Source: Iris pallida (lineage: Eukaryota > Streptophyta > Magnoliopsida > Asparagales > Iridaceae). From it: a stretch of 64,000 bases of DNA. The stretch spans positions 7,112,502 through 7,176,501 of the forward strand of contig JANAVB010044017.1 in the NCBI GenBank assembly GCA_029216955.1. Reading direction: 5' to 3'. Of the stretch, positions 23,036-35,589 are shown piece after piece. The notes under the pieces were generated by a model, which did not search any database, was not told the DNA's origin, and saw only the letters and a program-made list of their open reading frames with translations. Each line of letters begins with the position of its first letter. The stretch's first letter is position 1. Position numbers and translations under genes: made by a program.

Positions 23036-23528
23036 ACTGAAAAGGCGGTTAGGGTTTCCACCCTCTCTCTATATATACTCTCTTCTGGCCTCCTTTGTGA
23101 GGTACTACGAATTTTATAAGTCAGAAAAAAGAGAGAGAGAGGGGGCTGCTGCCGCCATTGCAAGTCCATCCGAGAAGTCAGAACAGAGGTGACTTCGAGC
23201 GTTCCACAAGTTCTTCAACTTGCTGGTTCCTGGAAGCAATTCGTGTGGGGCGAATCTTGCTTTGAGCAACGGTGTTTTGACACCCCAGCAACTTTTCTTC
23301 ATCTCATCTTTCTCTACTTTATTGTAACTCGTTCTGTCCCAATTGCAACACGTTTGCAAGGAAGAACGAGAGATCTTCTCTTCTCTATTTCCCTCCTTCA
23401 TATTATAATCTGGCTATTTGGTTTTTTGCATCATCGTAGATCTTGAGTTTGATCACTGCAAAAATTTTTTTGTGACATCTCAGATCTCGATTGCATCAGT
23501 TTTCCATCTTTGGTCAAGTTCCGGAACT

Positions 23529-23532
<4 letters not shown>

Positions 23533-23584
<52 letters not shown>
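23533..23584. repeat. (TA)n microsatellite
   Basis: Uninterrupted TA run directly after the solo LTR end. Confidence 0.9.
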
Positions 23585-23588
<4 letters not shown>

Positions 23589-24197
23589 CCACCAATGATT
23601 GCGGGATCGATAGTAGGTTGTAGATTGATTCTTGATTGGAAGATTCATTGTCACGTTTTTCATAATGAACATAATTTAATTTATATTTATTGCCGACACG
23701 TTTAAACTACGTGTCACGTTGTCGCGGAACCTCTACCCGTCAGAAGAAGTCGCAGCCATGAACGAATGTTCCAAAAGATTGCATTAGCTTTACTTGCCAT
23801 CTACCTATTACTATGAATGGCTTCACTTTCACGTGCTAAAACAAGAATCCTTGACACCACCAATAATTAAAAAAAAAAGAAAAGAAAAAAAAAAGGCACT
23901 TCAACTATGAGACTGTTTGGTTACTGGTAACTATGTTCCAGGGTGCCTCGTTGCCCGCTCCTGGCGTTACTGTACTGGCCTGCAGCCATATGGCACGTTG
24001 CCATTGGCATCCAGTCTAAGTTGGACCTTGTCAGCAGGGAGACTTGCTAGCGGGGGACTAATGACTGGCTGCCACGTGGGTATGGACCAACACAGTTACC
24101 CCTCGGAACAGGCCAAATATTATTTCGAAGTGTCTTACAAGTGGCCTTTTTGTAAGTGTGTTGAAACTAAACTTACTTCACGCGTTTGGATGGTTGT
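23585..24197. other. Unassigned, no gene recognised
   Basis: Mixed-composition DNA with one open frame from 23917 that has no known domain and runs into the TIR-like block. I cannot assign it to a family. Confidence 0.3.
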
Positions 24198-24977
24198 AAG
24201 GCCGCTTTTGGTTCACAGACTTAAGAAAATAGGAAAAAAAATCTTGTTCTTTTCCTTTGATTGGAAGCCACAAACTTGGGAAACATTTTCATTACTGTAA
24301 AAAATGAGAAAAAATGGTTCCTCTTAGAACCCATGGGATTCATGTTCCCTCCTCTTTTCCCACTATTTATTACCAAAAGTAGTCATGTGTTATTGTTTAT
24401 TTTACCAATGAACTCTTCCAATTATGTTAACTATAATTATGTTGACATATGATATTATTAGAACAGGGCCGGCCCTGAGTTCATGGGGGTCCTAGGCAAA
24501 CTTTTAAAATGAGGCCCATATATATAATATAAAAAAATTGAACTAAAAGTAAAATTTTAAAAATATTGAAGGCAAGAATTGAACCCAAGACCTCTTGTGT
24601 ACAAGTTTAACATACTGACACTACACCACAATTGTTTTGTGATAATATAGGATCATGTTATGTATTAATTATATATTCAATACAAGATTACAAATATATA
24701 TATATATTAAAAAACAATTTGGCCGCCAAATTTTATGGGGCCCTGGGCGGTCGTCCTGGCTGTCCTGGGCTAAGGCCGGCCCTGTATTAGAATATTGATA
24801 TATATTTTCTTTTCTTTCCTGCACCAACCAAATACTGGACGAAAAATCAAATTGTATTTTTCAAATGTTTTTTTGGTTTTACCAAACACATGAAAGAAAA
24901 TCTGACATGAAGCCTACTTTTTCAACCCCGAAAAAATACAAGGAAATTGATTTCCCTTACGTGAACCAAACGAGACA
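24198..24977. mobile_element. Possible MITE with GGTTCAC ends, split by hAT MITE
   Basis: GGCCGCTTTTGGTTCAC at about 24200 faces GTGAACCAAACGAGACA at about 24961-24977, an inverted pair of moderate quality (about 12 of 17). Without the hAT insert the body would be about 450 bases. No clear target duplication, so tentative. Confidence 0.3.
24464..24784. mobile_element. hAT-type MITE, 321 bp
   Basis: CAGGGCCGGCC at the left end and GGCCGGCCCTG at the right end form perfect 11-base inverted repeats. A perfect 8-base target duplication TATTAGAA flanks the element (24456-24463 and 24785-24792), the size made by hAT transposases. There is no coding capacity. Confidence 0.95.
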
Positions 24978-24984
24978 TAAGTGT

Positions 24985-25592
24985 ATTGAACAGTACAATT
25001 TTAATGTATCTGCTTTCAAGATAAGTCAACTTTATTGGCTAGTTATTGCAAGTCCATTGAAAATGGAGAATTTGATTGCAAATGGAGAGTTTATAATTTA
25101 CAATAGAAAATAAGTGAAACACGTTGCAATTAAGTGAAGAGTTTTGTTGCTATATTTTATTTATTAATTCAATTGAATTAATTTAATTGTTAATTAATAG
25201 ATTTTTGTTAAAAAAAGTTTCGCTGAATAATAACACACTTTTAGAATATGCTATTAATTAAATTTTAGTTAATTAAGAATATTTTAGTAATATTTTTTTT
25301 TAATCAATATATTCAATTTTTTTTTGTTAAATAATTTATTTTTTAATTAAATATGAATTAATATATTTGATAATTAATATCAATTAACATATTTTGTTAA
25401 CTAAATTTTGATAGTTAATGCTTTTTTAAATAATTTATTTCATTATTTTTTCTAATTATTTGTTAATTGTTCATTAATTTTATTTCTTACTCCGCTTTCA
25501 ATCCCTACTCTCACTTTCATGTTCCCATACAAAGATTGGTACTCCAAACTTTCAATTTTAGTTTCCACTATCATGTTGCCATCCAAATAAAA
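24985..25592. other. AT-rich spacer, no gene recognised
   Basis: Very AT-rich with many TTAATTAA-like stretches. No open frame of interest and no terminal repeats seen. Confidence 0.35.
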
Positions 25593-26140
25593 TTAGGGTG
25601 CGTTTGATTGCAAGGTGGAAAATACGTGGAAAAAAAATTAATTTCGTGGAGTTATTTTACTAGGAAAATAATTCCATGGAATTCTAAATTTTCCATAATG
25701 GCGGTGTTTGATTGCAATTATTTTCTTGTGGAAAATCAAACAAAATTTCATGGAAAAACTAATTTGGGTGTTTGATTGGCATTATTTTCCACAGAAATTG
25801 GTCATTTTATCTTGGAAAATGCTATTTTGCTGTTTGATTGCACTTTTTTCCATGGTAAATGTTCATTTTCCACATCTACAAATGCTCAATTCAACAATTT
25901 TAAAACGAGATAAAGATATACACTTTATAATTCGGACAAACTTAGAACACGAGACATTCAAAATGACAACAACAATAATTCCAAATCAATCCATCACAAA
26001 TCTACACAATTATCTACAAACACATGTATCATAAAGGTTCAAGTTCAAAATGACAATACAACAATAACCGCACATTAGTCCATCACAAATCTCCACAATC
26101 ATCAACAAACATATGTATCATATAGGTACAAATTTGTTAA

Positions 26141-28304
26141 CTAGTCATTCCTTAGCCAAATTAAAAAATACGCAATGCATCCATCATCGGGACGGATCTC
26201 GTCCAAGCTTACGGTAGACCCATAGTCGTCGGAACACCACATCTGTAATCTCAAGAAAGAACTTTCCCATTTTTTCGTCCCCCTTAAATACTCCATCAAA
26301 TCTATTATGTCTCCTTGATCAATGTCCATCTCTTTTAGCCTTTCCAAGAGTGCTTGTCCATTCATATAGTTTTGTGATGCTTGTTTGTCGAAAGCAACGG
26401 CTTGTTTGTCGAAAGCAACGACGATCATCTCGGAGGACTTCCTATCTTTGCAAGGGCCAATGCAGCATCTTTCATTGGTTTTATATGCTTTCGTCGTTGT
26501 GAAGAACCCCCTTGAACCGACCGTTGTGGATGCGCATTTGTTGAAAGACTTGGTTGTGTTTCCTCCATATCATTTTCGCCCTCCAAGTCATCCACGGGTT
26601 CGATAATCAAAGGAAAATCATTACCCGAAATTGCTCGATCACCAGTCGCAGCGTCGTTACCAAAGACCGTAAGCAAATCATAGTACCTGGGGCATATTTT
26701 TCCTTTCATCTTTGCTCCATCAGGTTTTTCCTGAAAGTAGACATTCAAGAACCAAAGTTAAAAATCTAACAAAATGATAAGCATGCTTCATAACTAGCTG
26801 AGAACCAAATATCATTTTTTTCCCTAACAATACCCATATATATGCAAGTAAATGAGGAAGCTATTGACAGGAGGCCTGTGCATATAATCTGTAATACTTT
26901 GAAATAGATTAAGTACATAAATTTAGAAAATAAAACATACTTACAACTGGATTCGACCAAAAGGTCAAGATTACCTGAACTCTGGCAGCAACTCTAAACA
27001 CCACTAAAACATCGAATTAACTTGCAATAATCATGTGATCACCTAAAAAGAAATTCTACCTAACCACACAAACGATAATTAACCAACTGCATAATTGCTC
27101 TACTGGATATGCATCCTATTTACTGATGCTATGGAGTATGGACTGAGCTAAGATGTGTATCAGTCATAGGACTGATACATTGCAAATTCAGGACACTCTT
27201 AAGATGCAGGAACAAGACATTATGATGAGAGATGGGGACTGATACACAAAATCCCAACCTCAAACCAAAAGACAGTCCCATACTACCTTACTGATACCAT
27301 ATACATCAATATGGACTGATACACAATGTGTTCAAAGGGACTGAATGTAAAGAAGGTAAGGAACTGAACAATATTGAAGTAGGGATGATCAAGAGTAGAA
27401 ATGAAGATATGATAATGCCAAAACCATTTCTCTCCACTGAAAACTGATACATTGACCCAACTATAGGTAAATCTGAACATTTAAGTTTAAGGATGACTGA
27501 ACTCTATACAAGCAGTGGACTGAACTCAAAGTTAAACACTCCTATATTCCCTGTCAATTTGACAGTTAACTGCGGGTACAAGAAACACACATGCACTGAC
27601 ACAGGTCCTCATCTTGCAGCCAACCTATCTATCTATATACTTTACTATGATTTATATATATTATATGAGACACACTGTCACACAAGTTACAAAGGAAATC
27701 CCAATACCCACACTAACTCTTCTATGCTACTGTCATTAGAATGAGAGCACACATATACAATCCACTGTCATGTGGACAGTCCATGCATATATCCATCCAG
27801 TTCAGTCCCTAGTGTCTACCTACAACCATTCATTCAATGTCCAGAGACAAAAAAGCAACAGATGTTTTACCTTAATATATGTCTCCCAAGTGATGGGATC
27901 GGCTGAAACTCGTTCGCTAGGGTCTAATCCAAAGCCACTAATTTTGAACAATTCTGTGATGTCATCACATTCCTTTTTTAACGTCTTTAATCTACCCCTC
28001 ACATTGTCAACAGAAACAGAAATATGACATGCTTCCCTCACTTTCTCTATAACCTGTAGTTGAACATCAAATACATCAATTATACATTCACATACTCACA
28101 TTTTAAATATTATTGAAAGTAAGAAAACAATAGCGTTTTAACCTTTGTAAACTCCTTGGACTTGAACCCCTTTTCGGTTCGTTATGGTCCGGCCAACACT
28201 ATCTCAAGAAGACCATTGATTAGCACTTGATCCATATTTTTACTCCACCTTACTTGCTTCCTCGGATTATTTTTGACTTGGGGTCCAACTTGTTGGCTTG
28301 CCAT
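26141..28304 (-). pseudogene. Harbinger Myb/SANT-like DNA-binding protein gene
   Basis: In Harbinger elements the Myb-like partner binds the element ends and brings in the transposase. The ATG lies at 28302-28304. Exon 1 (28304-28143) encodes RWSKNMDQVLINGLLEIVLAG, with a TAA interrupting it after AGP. Exon 2 (28053-27871) encodes VDNVRGRLKTLKKE, FKISGFGLDP and ITWETYIK. Exon 3 starts at 26730 with EKPDGAKMKGKICPRYYDLL. All borders are GT/AG. The intron 26731-27870 is long. Near 26425 a frameshift separates ALALAKIGSPP from the C-terminal part (ERLKEMDIDQGDIIDLMEYL). An 18-base tandem duplication encoding VAFDKQ twice follows it. The domain matches the Myb_DNA-bind_3 type. Confidence 0.8.
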
Positions 28305-29298
28305 ATTAATTGTTATAACATAACCAATCTGAACAAATAATGCAGGTCACAGACTAAACTCCAACATAAACTAAACTCTAACATAATACTGTAGGTAAAT
28401 TGAAGAGACTGTTATAACATAAACTAAAATCCAACATAATACTGCAGATAAATTGAACAGAATAAACATAATACTGTAGATAAAAATTGGAGTCCAATTT
28501 ATTTCTAATTTCAAGGGCATTCTGAACAGAATAAATATAATACTGCAGAAAACAATGTTCAATGCTACCTCATTTTTATTTCTTTCCTGCATGTGCTGCA
28601 TATTAATTTTCTGCAATCTCTTTCAACTTAGCTCTTCTAATATGAGTATTGTTTAAGAGACAACTCACATCATAAAAATGTCCAATGCTATTGAACACAT
28701 CTCACATCATAAAAATGGCCAACATAATACTGAAGGTAAATTTCAGCTTCCCAATTAATATAGTATGCATTGTTCGGACAATTAATATCAAAAATGCAAG
28801 TTCACATTTCAGCTTCCTTGATTCCTAACATATCCCAATTTTATAAGAACATATCACATTTCAGCTTCCTTGATTCCTAACATATCACATTTCAGAATGG
28901 AAACATCTGTTAAACCTTTTATTTCTGGCAGTGAGAGACTTTCAATTTGATAAGAACATTTCCTGACAAAACACATCTATTATGATATAATTGCATTGAA
29001 ATAGTACATACATCGACATTCTAACAAAACACAACTAAACTCCAATTTTCTGAAAATTGGAGTCCAAATGATGCAGGTAAAACATATGAAAAGAGTCCAA
29101 TTTTGATGCAAAGGCACATAAAGGAATCCAACATGATAAGTACAACATTACATGAAACTATTTCATTCCCAATATTTCATTCCCAATATTGCAAGGGACA
29201 AACTAAAATCCAACTAAAGCAGCAACTAAAATAGGTGATAAAATATGAAGATACTATAAATAGGTGATAAAACATGTCTCAAACAAGTACTATAATGT
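28305..29298. other. Spacer between the two Harbinger genes
   Basis: AT-rich, with direct repeats of ACATAATACTG and of CACATTTCAGCTTCCTTGAT. No gene recognised; it presumably holds the promoter of the Myb-like gene and the 3' end of the transposase gene. Confidence 0.4.
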
Positions 29299-30650
29299 TC
29301 AATCAATTGGCACATAAGTATTGGGATTATAATCATCCCACATATCATTAGCGATCGTAGCATTCTTATTGGTCCACGCAGCTTCAGGTGTGACAGTGAT
29401 GTGGGTATTGTCGAGGGCACCTTCGGGTACATCGATATGTGGAGGGTTAACTTCATCTTCACCTTCACTTTCGAAATTATCACCTTCTGTAGATTCATCA
29501 TAGAGATCATCATTGTCATCAACCCGTAAAAAGTTATGCAAGGCACAACATGCAAGAACTATCTTTGCTTGCGTGTCAATATCGTGGAACGGTTGGTGTC
29601 TAAGATAAGCAAATCTTTTCTTCAACAAGCCCATCGTCCTCTCAACAACATTACGGAGAGATGAGTGACGAAAGTTAAACAACTCTCTGCTATTTTGAGG
29701 AAGAAGCCCCACAATATCTCTACGATGATAACGTGTACTCCGATACGGTGTGATGAATCCTGGAACCAAGGGGAACCCCGCATCGGCAAGATAGTATTTA
29801 CCTATTATTAGAAATAACCATTAATGCATCTATATGTTAATGTTTAAGTTGTTAAATTTATGAACAATCACTGGATGTAAAGCATACCAATTGGAACCGT
29901 TAGTCTATGTCCATGCCGTAAAACTGCACTCCTCAACAAACGACCATCATGCGCAGACCCCTCCCAGCCAGCAAGTAAGTAGGTAAACTTCATATCAAAT
30001 GTGCATGCCACCAAAACGTTTTGAGATATTATTTGTTTTCTATTCTGATACCTAGGGTGTTCATGCACCGACACGTTTGCAGCAATGTGAGTACCGTCGA
30101 TGGCACCTACAACATCCTATAAAAACAAAAACTATTTTCTATTAATTTTAACTAAAAAATAGAAACATAACTTTCTAATAGTAAATAAACATTGCACCTG
30201 AAAGTAATGGTACTAGCCTTCGTCACCCTTATCGTAGGAGGAGTTCTGGGCAGTGGCGTTGATGACGACATCCCTATAGAGTGTAAGACATGCATTTAGC
30301 ACCCTATGGAAATAGTGGCTCACAGTTTGGCTAGACCTGAAAAAGGTGTAAACCCCCATCCTGCTACGATGGTCATGGCCAACTGTGCTTAAAAACATAG
30401 CCACTTGTTCTTCAACTCGCACAAACCGGCTATCGGCTAAACCGTAACCACGTAAGCGACCACATAATCGTTGGAATGCACCAATTTTCATCCGAAGCAT
30501 CTCATGGCATACCCTGTCACTCAAGCCGAACATTCGATTCAATGTAATCTCTCTCTCAGCTCTAAAATTACGATGAGGGTGCCTTGTGAGACGTCGGGTA
30601 AAATAATGGTTCATCATAGTACTATAGATCGCCACTGCTTGCATCATCAT
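29299..30650 (-). pseudogene. Harbinger DDE transposase, three exons, one nonsense codon
   Basis: Catalyses excision and insertion of the element. Exon 1 (30650-30198) has the helical N-terminal region (FGLSDRVCHEMLRM, GDRGYG-like LRGYGLADSR, FRSSQTVSHYFHRVL). Exon 2 (30116-29888) has the first Asp in GAIDGTHI and the second in SAHDGRLL. Exon 3 (29801-29299) starts KYYLADAGFPLVPGF and has the catalytic Glu in VVERTMGLLKKRF, then an acidic C-terminus. These motifs fit the DDE_Tnp_4 family. Splice sites are GT/AG and keep frame. A single TAG at 30213-30215 interrupts exon 1, just before the YHYFQ|DVVGAIDG junction. Apart from this stop the gene looks complete. Confidence 0.88.
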
Positions 30651-31073
30651 CGTCTAAAACACAGCGACAAGTTTTATTTGCCTCGGTACTCTCGCCATTC
30701 TAACACTAAAAATTAGAGTTAATAGCAAGTCAAAATTATAACGATATAACAAGCCTGATGAATCAACAAGTTGAAGCCAACAGTGCCTCATTTGATACAT
30801 GCAGCCAAGAAACAACTATCAGACATAAGGCTTCAACTTGGTCTGTTTTATATCTCTACAAAGTTCAACTTGGTCTGTTGTGTCATGTTGTGTCAACCAA
30901 GTGTTTGAGTGCCTCATTTGATACAATGAAGCAAATAATTTTCCTCAAACCATTTGTTGTAATGAAGCAAATAATTTTATACAAATCACACCATTATTTG
31001 CTGCAATGAAGCAAATAATTTTCCTCAAACCATTATAACGATGCTACAAAGGAGCATCGTGTCATGTTGCTTT
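30651..31073. repeat. Harbinger right flank with AAGCAAATAATTTT repeats
   Basis: GAAGCAAATAATTTT occurs three times (about 30928, 30963, 31008), twice followed by CCTCAAACCATT. It is the promoter side of the transposase gene. No open frame recognised. Confidence 0.5.
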
Positions 31074-31200
31074 GGGGAGTCGAGATCCGGTCGAGGAGTC
31101 GAGATCCGGTCGTGTCCAGTTGGACGCAACCGAGGAGTCGAGATCCGATCGTGTCGAGATCTGGTCGTGTCAAGATCCGTTCGACACAACAATAGGATCC
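31074..31200. repeat. Short tandem repeats GAGTCGAGATCCG
   Basis: GGAGTCGAGATCCGGTCG-type units repeat four to five times with variation near the right end of the Harbinger element, unlike the surrounding AT-rich DNA. Confidence 0.75.
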
Positions 31201-31310
31201 CCAAATCTCGATAGGGGAGATTGGTGGAAAATTTGTGATAGAAAATTTTTCCATGGAAAATTTGTGATGGAAAATTTTTCCATGGAAAAAAAGCCCAATC
31301 AAACACAGCC

Positions 31311-33351
31311 TAACTATATTCATATATCTAAATCTAATATCTCAAAGATAGAAATTCATTAAGCCTAAAATTTAAATTCAATAACCTTTTTAATCTACTT
31401 CTCCCAACATATCTATACATAATATAAATATTTTTCTCAAACGGATTGTTCATCTTTCATAACCTTCTTGATATCCAATAATCCTTCAACTAGTTTAGTA
31501 TATCTCAATTTATATTCCTAGTTATTATGGAAGTCAATTCTCACAGCATCAAAATAAAACGCTCACTCCATATTTGTTTAACTTATTTATTCTTCGGATC
31601 CTCTTTTTTTTTTGCAAAGTCTAGTTACCATCGTTTGTATTCATCCTATCAATTCAAAACTCACATTTCAACTTATGTCCAATCTCGTAATTGCATAATC
31701 TACTATAATGTGCATCTCCTCTATGAGGTTTTCCTAATCTAGCCTCGTATAACTGAAGGGTGTCAAGATCAAATTTTATCTTCGCACAAGGGAATTATAA
31801 GAAACAAGATTTGCATAAATCGCGGAGGTATAAAAACAATTTCAGAGGGTGAAGCAAACAATTTGGTAGGAAAATATGGTTAGGCTTAATAATTGTGGTA
31901 GGGTTTAGGTAATAAATAAGGGTCATTATTTACGGCATGAAGAGTATAAGATGTTATGGGTCTAAGTAAATCAAGATAAGGCACAAAAATAAAAGGAAAA
32001 TGGTTAAGCAATCAAGATAAACCCCAAAGTTAAGCATATTAAGGAATCAAGTAGATCAGCCTAAAATAGGTTAGAGTCTCGTGAGGCATGGTTCTCATAG
32101 AGAAGATAGTCTTCTAGGTTAGGGTACGGTCAAGAGAAACGATTCAGATATTTTTCAAATTTTAAACGATTAGAAGATGATGATAGTAGATATAGAATTT
32201 GTAGGGAAGGGTGAGTAACTCGAGATGAAGATATAGTCGCATGGCTTGGTGGATGACTAACTACACTTGTATATACAACTATCTTGGCCATAGGTGAAAT
32301 GTATAGTACCTCTATCTCATTAGGGTGACCTCGTGTCTATCTTGGTTGCCTATCCATATAAACCTAAATTCCCAAATTCGATCTTCCATAAAAATTCTCA
32401 ATATGATTCTCAAAATAGTCTACCAAACGTTCTAATCATTTTAGGTCATCAAGCCCAATCATAACTTAAGGTTTCAAACTCTCTAATCGATCTCGAAATA
32501 CATTCTTATCATACCACACATTTTTTTTCCAAATGCATTTCAAAGTTCAAAATAACTTCCACATTCTCTAGTCGACTAAGGTCGTCTAACAAAATCATAA
32601 CTTCAAAGTTTCAAAATCTTAAATAAATCTCGAGATAAACCTTTATTATATCACTTTAATAAATTTTTCACAAAATCATAATATTATCAATCCAAACTTT
32701 AAACTCAAGATTTAGATAATCTTATAAATCGTGCATCCAACGACAAAATTTAAAAATTTAAAATCTTTCTCAATCAATTTCATATCCCTCAAAGGTGTAT
32801 AGCTATAACCCAATAAATCATAAATATTTTTCAAAAACCTTCAATAATCAAAAATCCAGAAATCAAATTATTTTTCCAATCTTCTATAGATTCTATCGAT
32901 CCTCTTGTGAGTACCACATGATAGTCTCAAAATAAAATCTTATTTATCACTACTACCCAACTTAGAATTAACTAATCCTTAACATTATATTTTTTTAGAA
33001 AAATATGGTAGTTTGATCCTCGATGGATATAATGCTTTTATACTCAAATAGAACCTCTAATGCGTACTATTTGTCAAGGTAAACCTTCTAGCCATATTTT
33101 TGACCCATGAGCATATACTAGTGTAGTCATCTTCCTAACCATTATTAAGCATGAGAAATAAGAATTCACTGTAAAAAGGGATCAAGCATGATGCAAATCA
33201 AGGAAGTAGAACGGAAGATCGAAAAATGGAGTCAAGGAATGAGATCAAGCACGTGGATGATATCCTAAAATCTAATCCTATGTGCAGGCCCATTCGGTAC
33301 AGTAATATAACAAAAACGACAAACTGATCTGCATGGGCCACCACAAAAACA
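31311..33351 (-). other. LARD interior, non-coding
   Basis: No gag, protease, RT or integrase motif in any frame. Collinear similarity with 57.5-59.4 kb shows that this is a shared, non-coding interior and not random decay of a pol gene. Confidence 0.65.
33326..33343 (-). promoter_or_regulatory. Primer binding site, tRNA-Ile type
   Basis: GATCTGCATGGGCCACCA on the plus strand is the complement of TGGTGGCCCATGCAGATC, one base from the site at 5072. It lies 8 bases from the LTR edge at 33352. Confidence 0.7.
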
Positions 33352-35063
33352 TGTAACGTCCCAGTCCCAAAATACTTAGGACTAAGTATGTAAATAAGCC
33401 AGCTGTATACATACGAAGTATATGGAATCCTCGTATGTATGCATAAGCTGTAAAATGCAGTAAACCACGACAGACTAAATTTTATCTACAAAAATAAAAG
33501 AATAGTATATAATCAACTATAAATTATTATTTTGTACAAGGCGTTGGACGGAGACAAATCCACTACCAACTATTAAAAGAGAAGAGTACATGAACAATAA
33601 AGGAATTTGTCGAGCGATGCAAATGACGATCCAAGAGCAATCATCATGAAAAAAAGAGCAAATCATGGCCTTGGCTAGTACACCTGCGAAAAGTCACAAA
33701 CACACACCTAGAGAGTTCACCAGGTCCTCAGAGGGACGTAACAAGATACATGAAGAATAAGCTATATAAACTCAATATAAAATATGCCCATAAAGTAAAA
33801 GTAAAGTGTTCCAACCATAACACGGCCCAATATCCCATCATCGAAACAGTGGACTACCCCTACAACCAAACATGGATAAGGGGTAGCGCACTATTCTACG
33901 ATGTGACATTGTCCCATGTCATGATTAGAACGAAGTGTGACATGACATTGACTAAGGTCTCCTAACCTTTCTAGTATGCAATTTAGAACAAAACTTAACG
34001 CAAGGGCAGACCGACTGACTACGACTGACCACAACCACATGGGTAGCACTTACATGAGTCGCTAGCATAGCACACGGGTAGAGCTCCGGAGAGTCCCTAG
34101 CAAATACACAAGTAGTGCTCAATTGAGCCACTAGCAAGACCGACTCCATACGACACGACTCGACATGACTCGACACAACATTGCCCAAGCGTATAGTATA
34201 TATCCTCCATGTCTAATGCTCCTAACCATGTTGCATCCACAACATGTTTATACTAATAACTGCTAAGTCTTCTAGTATGCAATTCTATTTAGCAGTTATA
34301 ACCTAACGTATGTGCACGGGTGATCAACCAATACGCAAGTACCTCTATATGCTACTCATCTCACACATATGAAGTCCACTAACAAATGGTAGTCCCTTAA
34401 CTTCTAGGTCCATATGCATAAATTAGAGACAAGCATGAAAATAAGGCTAGCACTTGTATTGAGTATACGGGAAGCAAGTAAATCAATTATGAACAACAGT
34501 CAAAGGTACAATATCTAAAATAAAAATGCAGACCAATTATAAACAGTAAATAAGGCAAGGTATCTTGCCTGGTGTGTCACCTGGTGGGTGCAGTGTTCTG
34601 GCATGTCTGAATAATCCACTAGCCATGGTCGTTGTACACGGGTCCGAATTCACAAAGAAATAGGAACATAGAGTCAGTAGTGGTCAATAGTGATAATCAA
34701 GGAGAATTCTGTGGGGAACGTGTTTATGCTATTCTTAGAAATCATTTATAATATCTAAAATATATTTTGGCGGTTAAAATAGTTTTGGAGAGAAAATACT
34801 TTAAAATCTAAAAATCTTTTAGGCTAAAAACTAAGTTTATTAAAATAAAATCTATCGATAGAGAAACTATATTTTTATAGTAAAACAATTTAGATAAATA
34901 TTTTAGAAATGTATTTAGGAAATCATTTTATTATTAGGAAACTATATTCTTACGGGTCAAAAATAGTTTATAAATAATTAATAATCCAGAAAATTTGTTT
35001 AGGGTGTTAAAACCATACTTTAAAATTTAGGCTAAGTTAAATATAATACTTATGTATATCTGC

Positions 35064-35142
<79 letters not shown>
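35064..35142. repeat. (TA)n microsatellite
   Basis: Long TA array within the minus-strand LTR, target of the Helitron. Confidence 0.9.
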
Positions 35143-35143
<1 letters not shown>

Positions 35144-35573
35144 CTATTATACAAAACACAAAGGTTTTTGAATCCTAGGGCTGACTGTGCCAAGGTAAAG
35201 AGTGGTTGGGATTTAATCTTGGTGAATCAACGGTTCTGGGGTTTTATGGGGAAGAGCATTATTGGGAGTGGGGTTTTATGGGGAAGAGCATGATTGGGAG
35301 TGGGGTTTTATGGGGAATCCAATGATGGGGATTTAATATTTTGATGGTTGGGATTTAATATTTTGATGGGGCCTCATAATGGTTGTGGATGAGCATTATT
35401 GAGAGTGGGCTTTTATGGAGAATCCAAAGATAATTTACATCCAGCAGTGGTTGGAATTTAATATTTTGATGGGGGCCTCAAAATTATTATTGTTCGTTTA
35501 AAATTGGGGGTCCAATATTTTGAGGGGGAATACCTTAAATGAACCATGCCCTATGGGCACGGGTTATGACTAG
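35143..35573 (+). mobile_element. Small non-autonomous Helitron, 431 bp
   Basis: The 5' end TCTATTATAC and the 3' end CTAG follow Helitron rules (TC start, CTRR end, insertion between A and T: A at 35142, T at 35574). A GC hairpin GCCC-TAT-GGGC lies about 15 bases before the 3' end, followed by ACGGGTTATGACTAG, the typical plant terminus. The body has direct repeats of GGGTTTTATGGGGAA and TTTAATATTTTGATGG and no coding capacity. TA repeats on both sides agree with one interrupted array. Confidence 0.65.
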
Positions 35574-35589
35574 TATATATATAAAACAC

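Larger units (their letters stand above)
22426..23532 (+). repeat. Probable solo LTR (copia-like), 1.1 kb
   Basis: Begins TGTTGGTG and ends GAACTAACA, giving TGTT/AACA inverted ends. It has the TTTAGTCCCACATCG phrase common in plant copia LTRs and a TATA-like CTCTATATATACTC near 23070. Alternating TA on both sides (ATATA before, TATAT after) makes the 5-base target duplication impossible to confirm. No primer site follows and no interior is attached, hence solo. Confidence 0.55.
25596..31310 (-). mobile_element. PIF/Harbinger DNA transposon, 5.7 kb, two genes
   Basis: Left end GGGTGCGTTTGATTGC (25596) and right end CAATCAAACACAGCC (31310) are imperfect inverted repeats. Three-base TWA sites flank them (TTA at 25593-25595, TAA at 31311-31313; Harbinger targets TTA/TAA, and here the two copies differ by one base). 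TGTTTGATTG recurs at about 25601, 25704, 25768 and 25831, so the left subterminal zone is repetitive. It carries a Myb/SANT-like gene and a DDE transposase gene in tandem on the minus strand, the standard two-protein arrangement of the superfamily. Confidence 0.85.
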
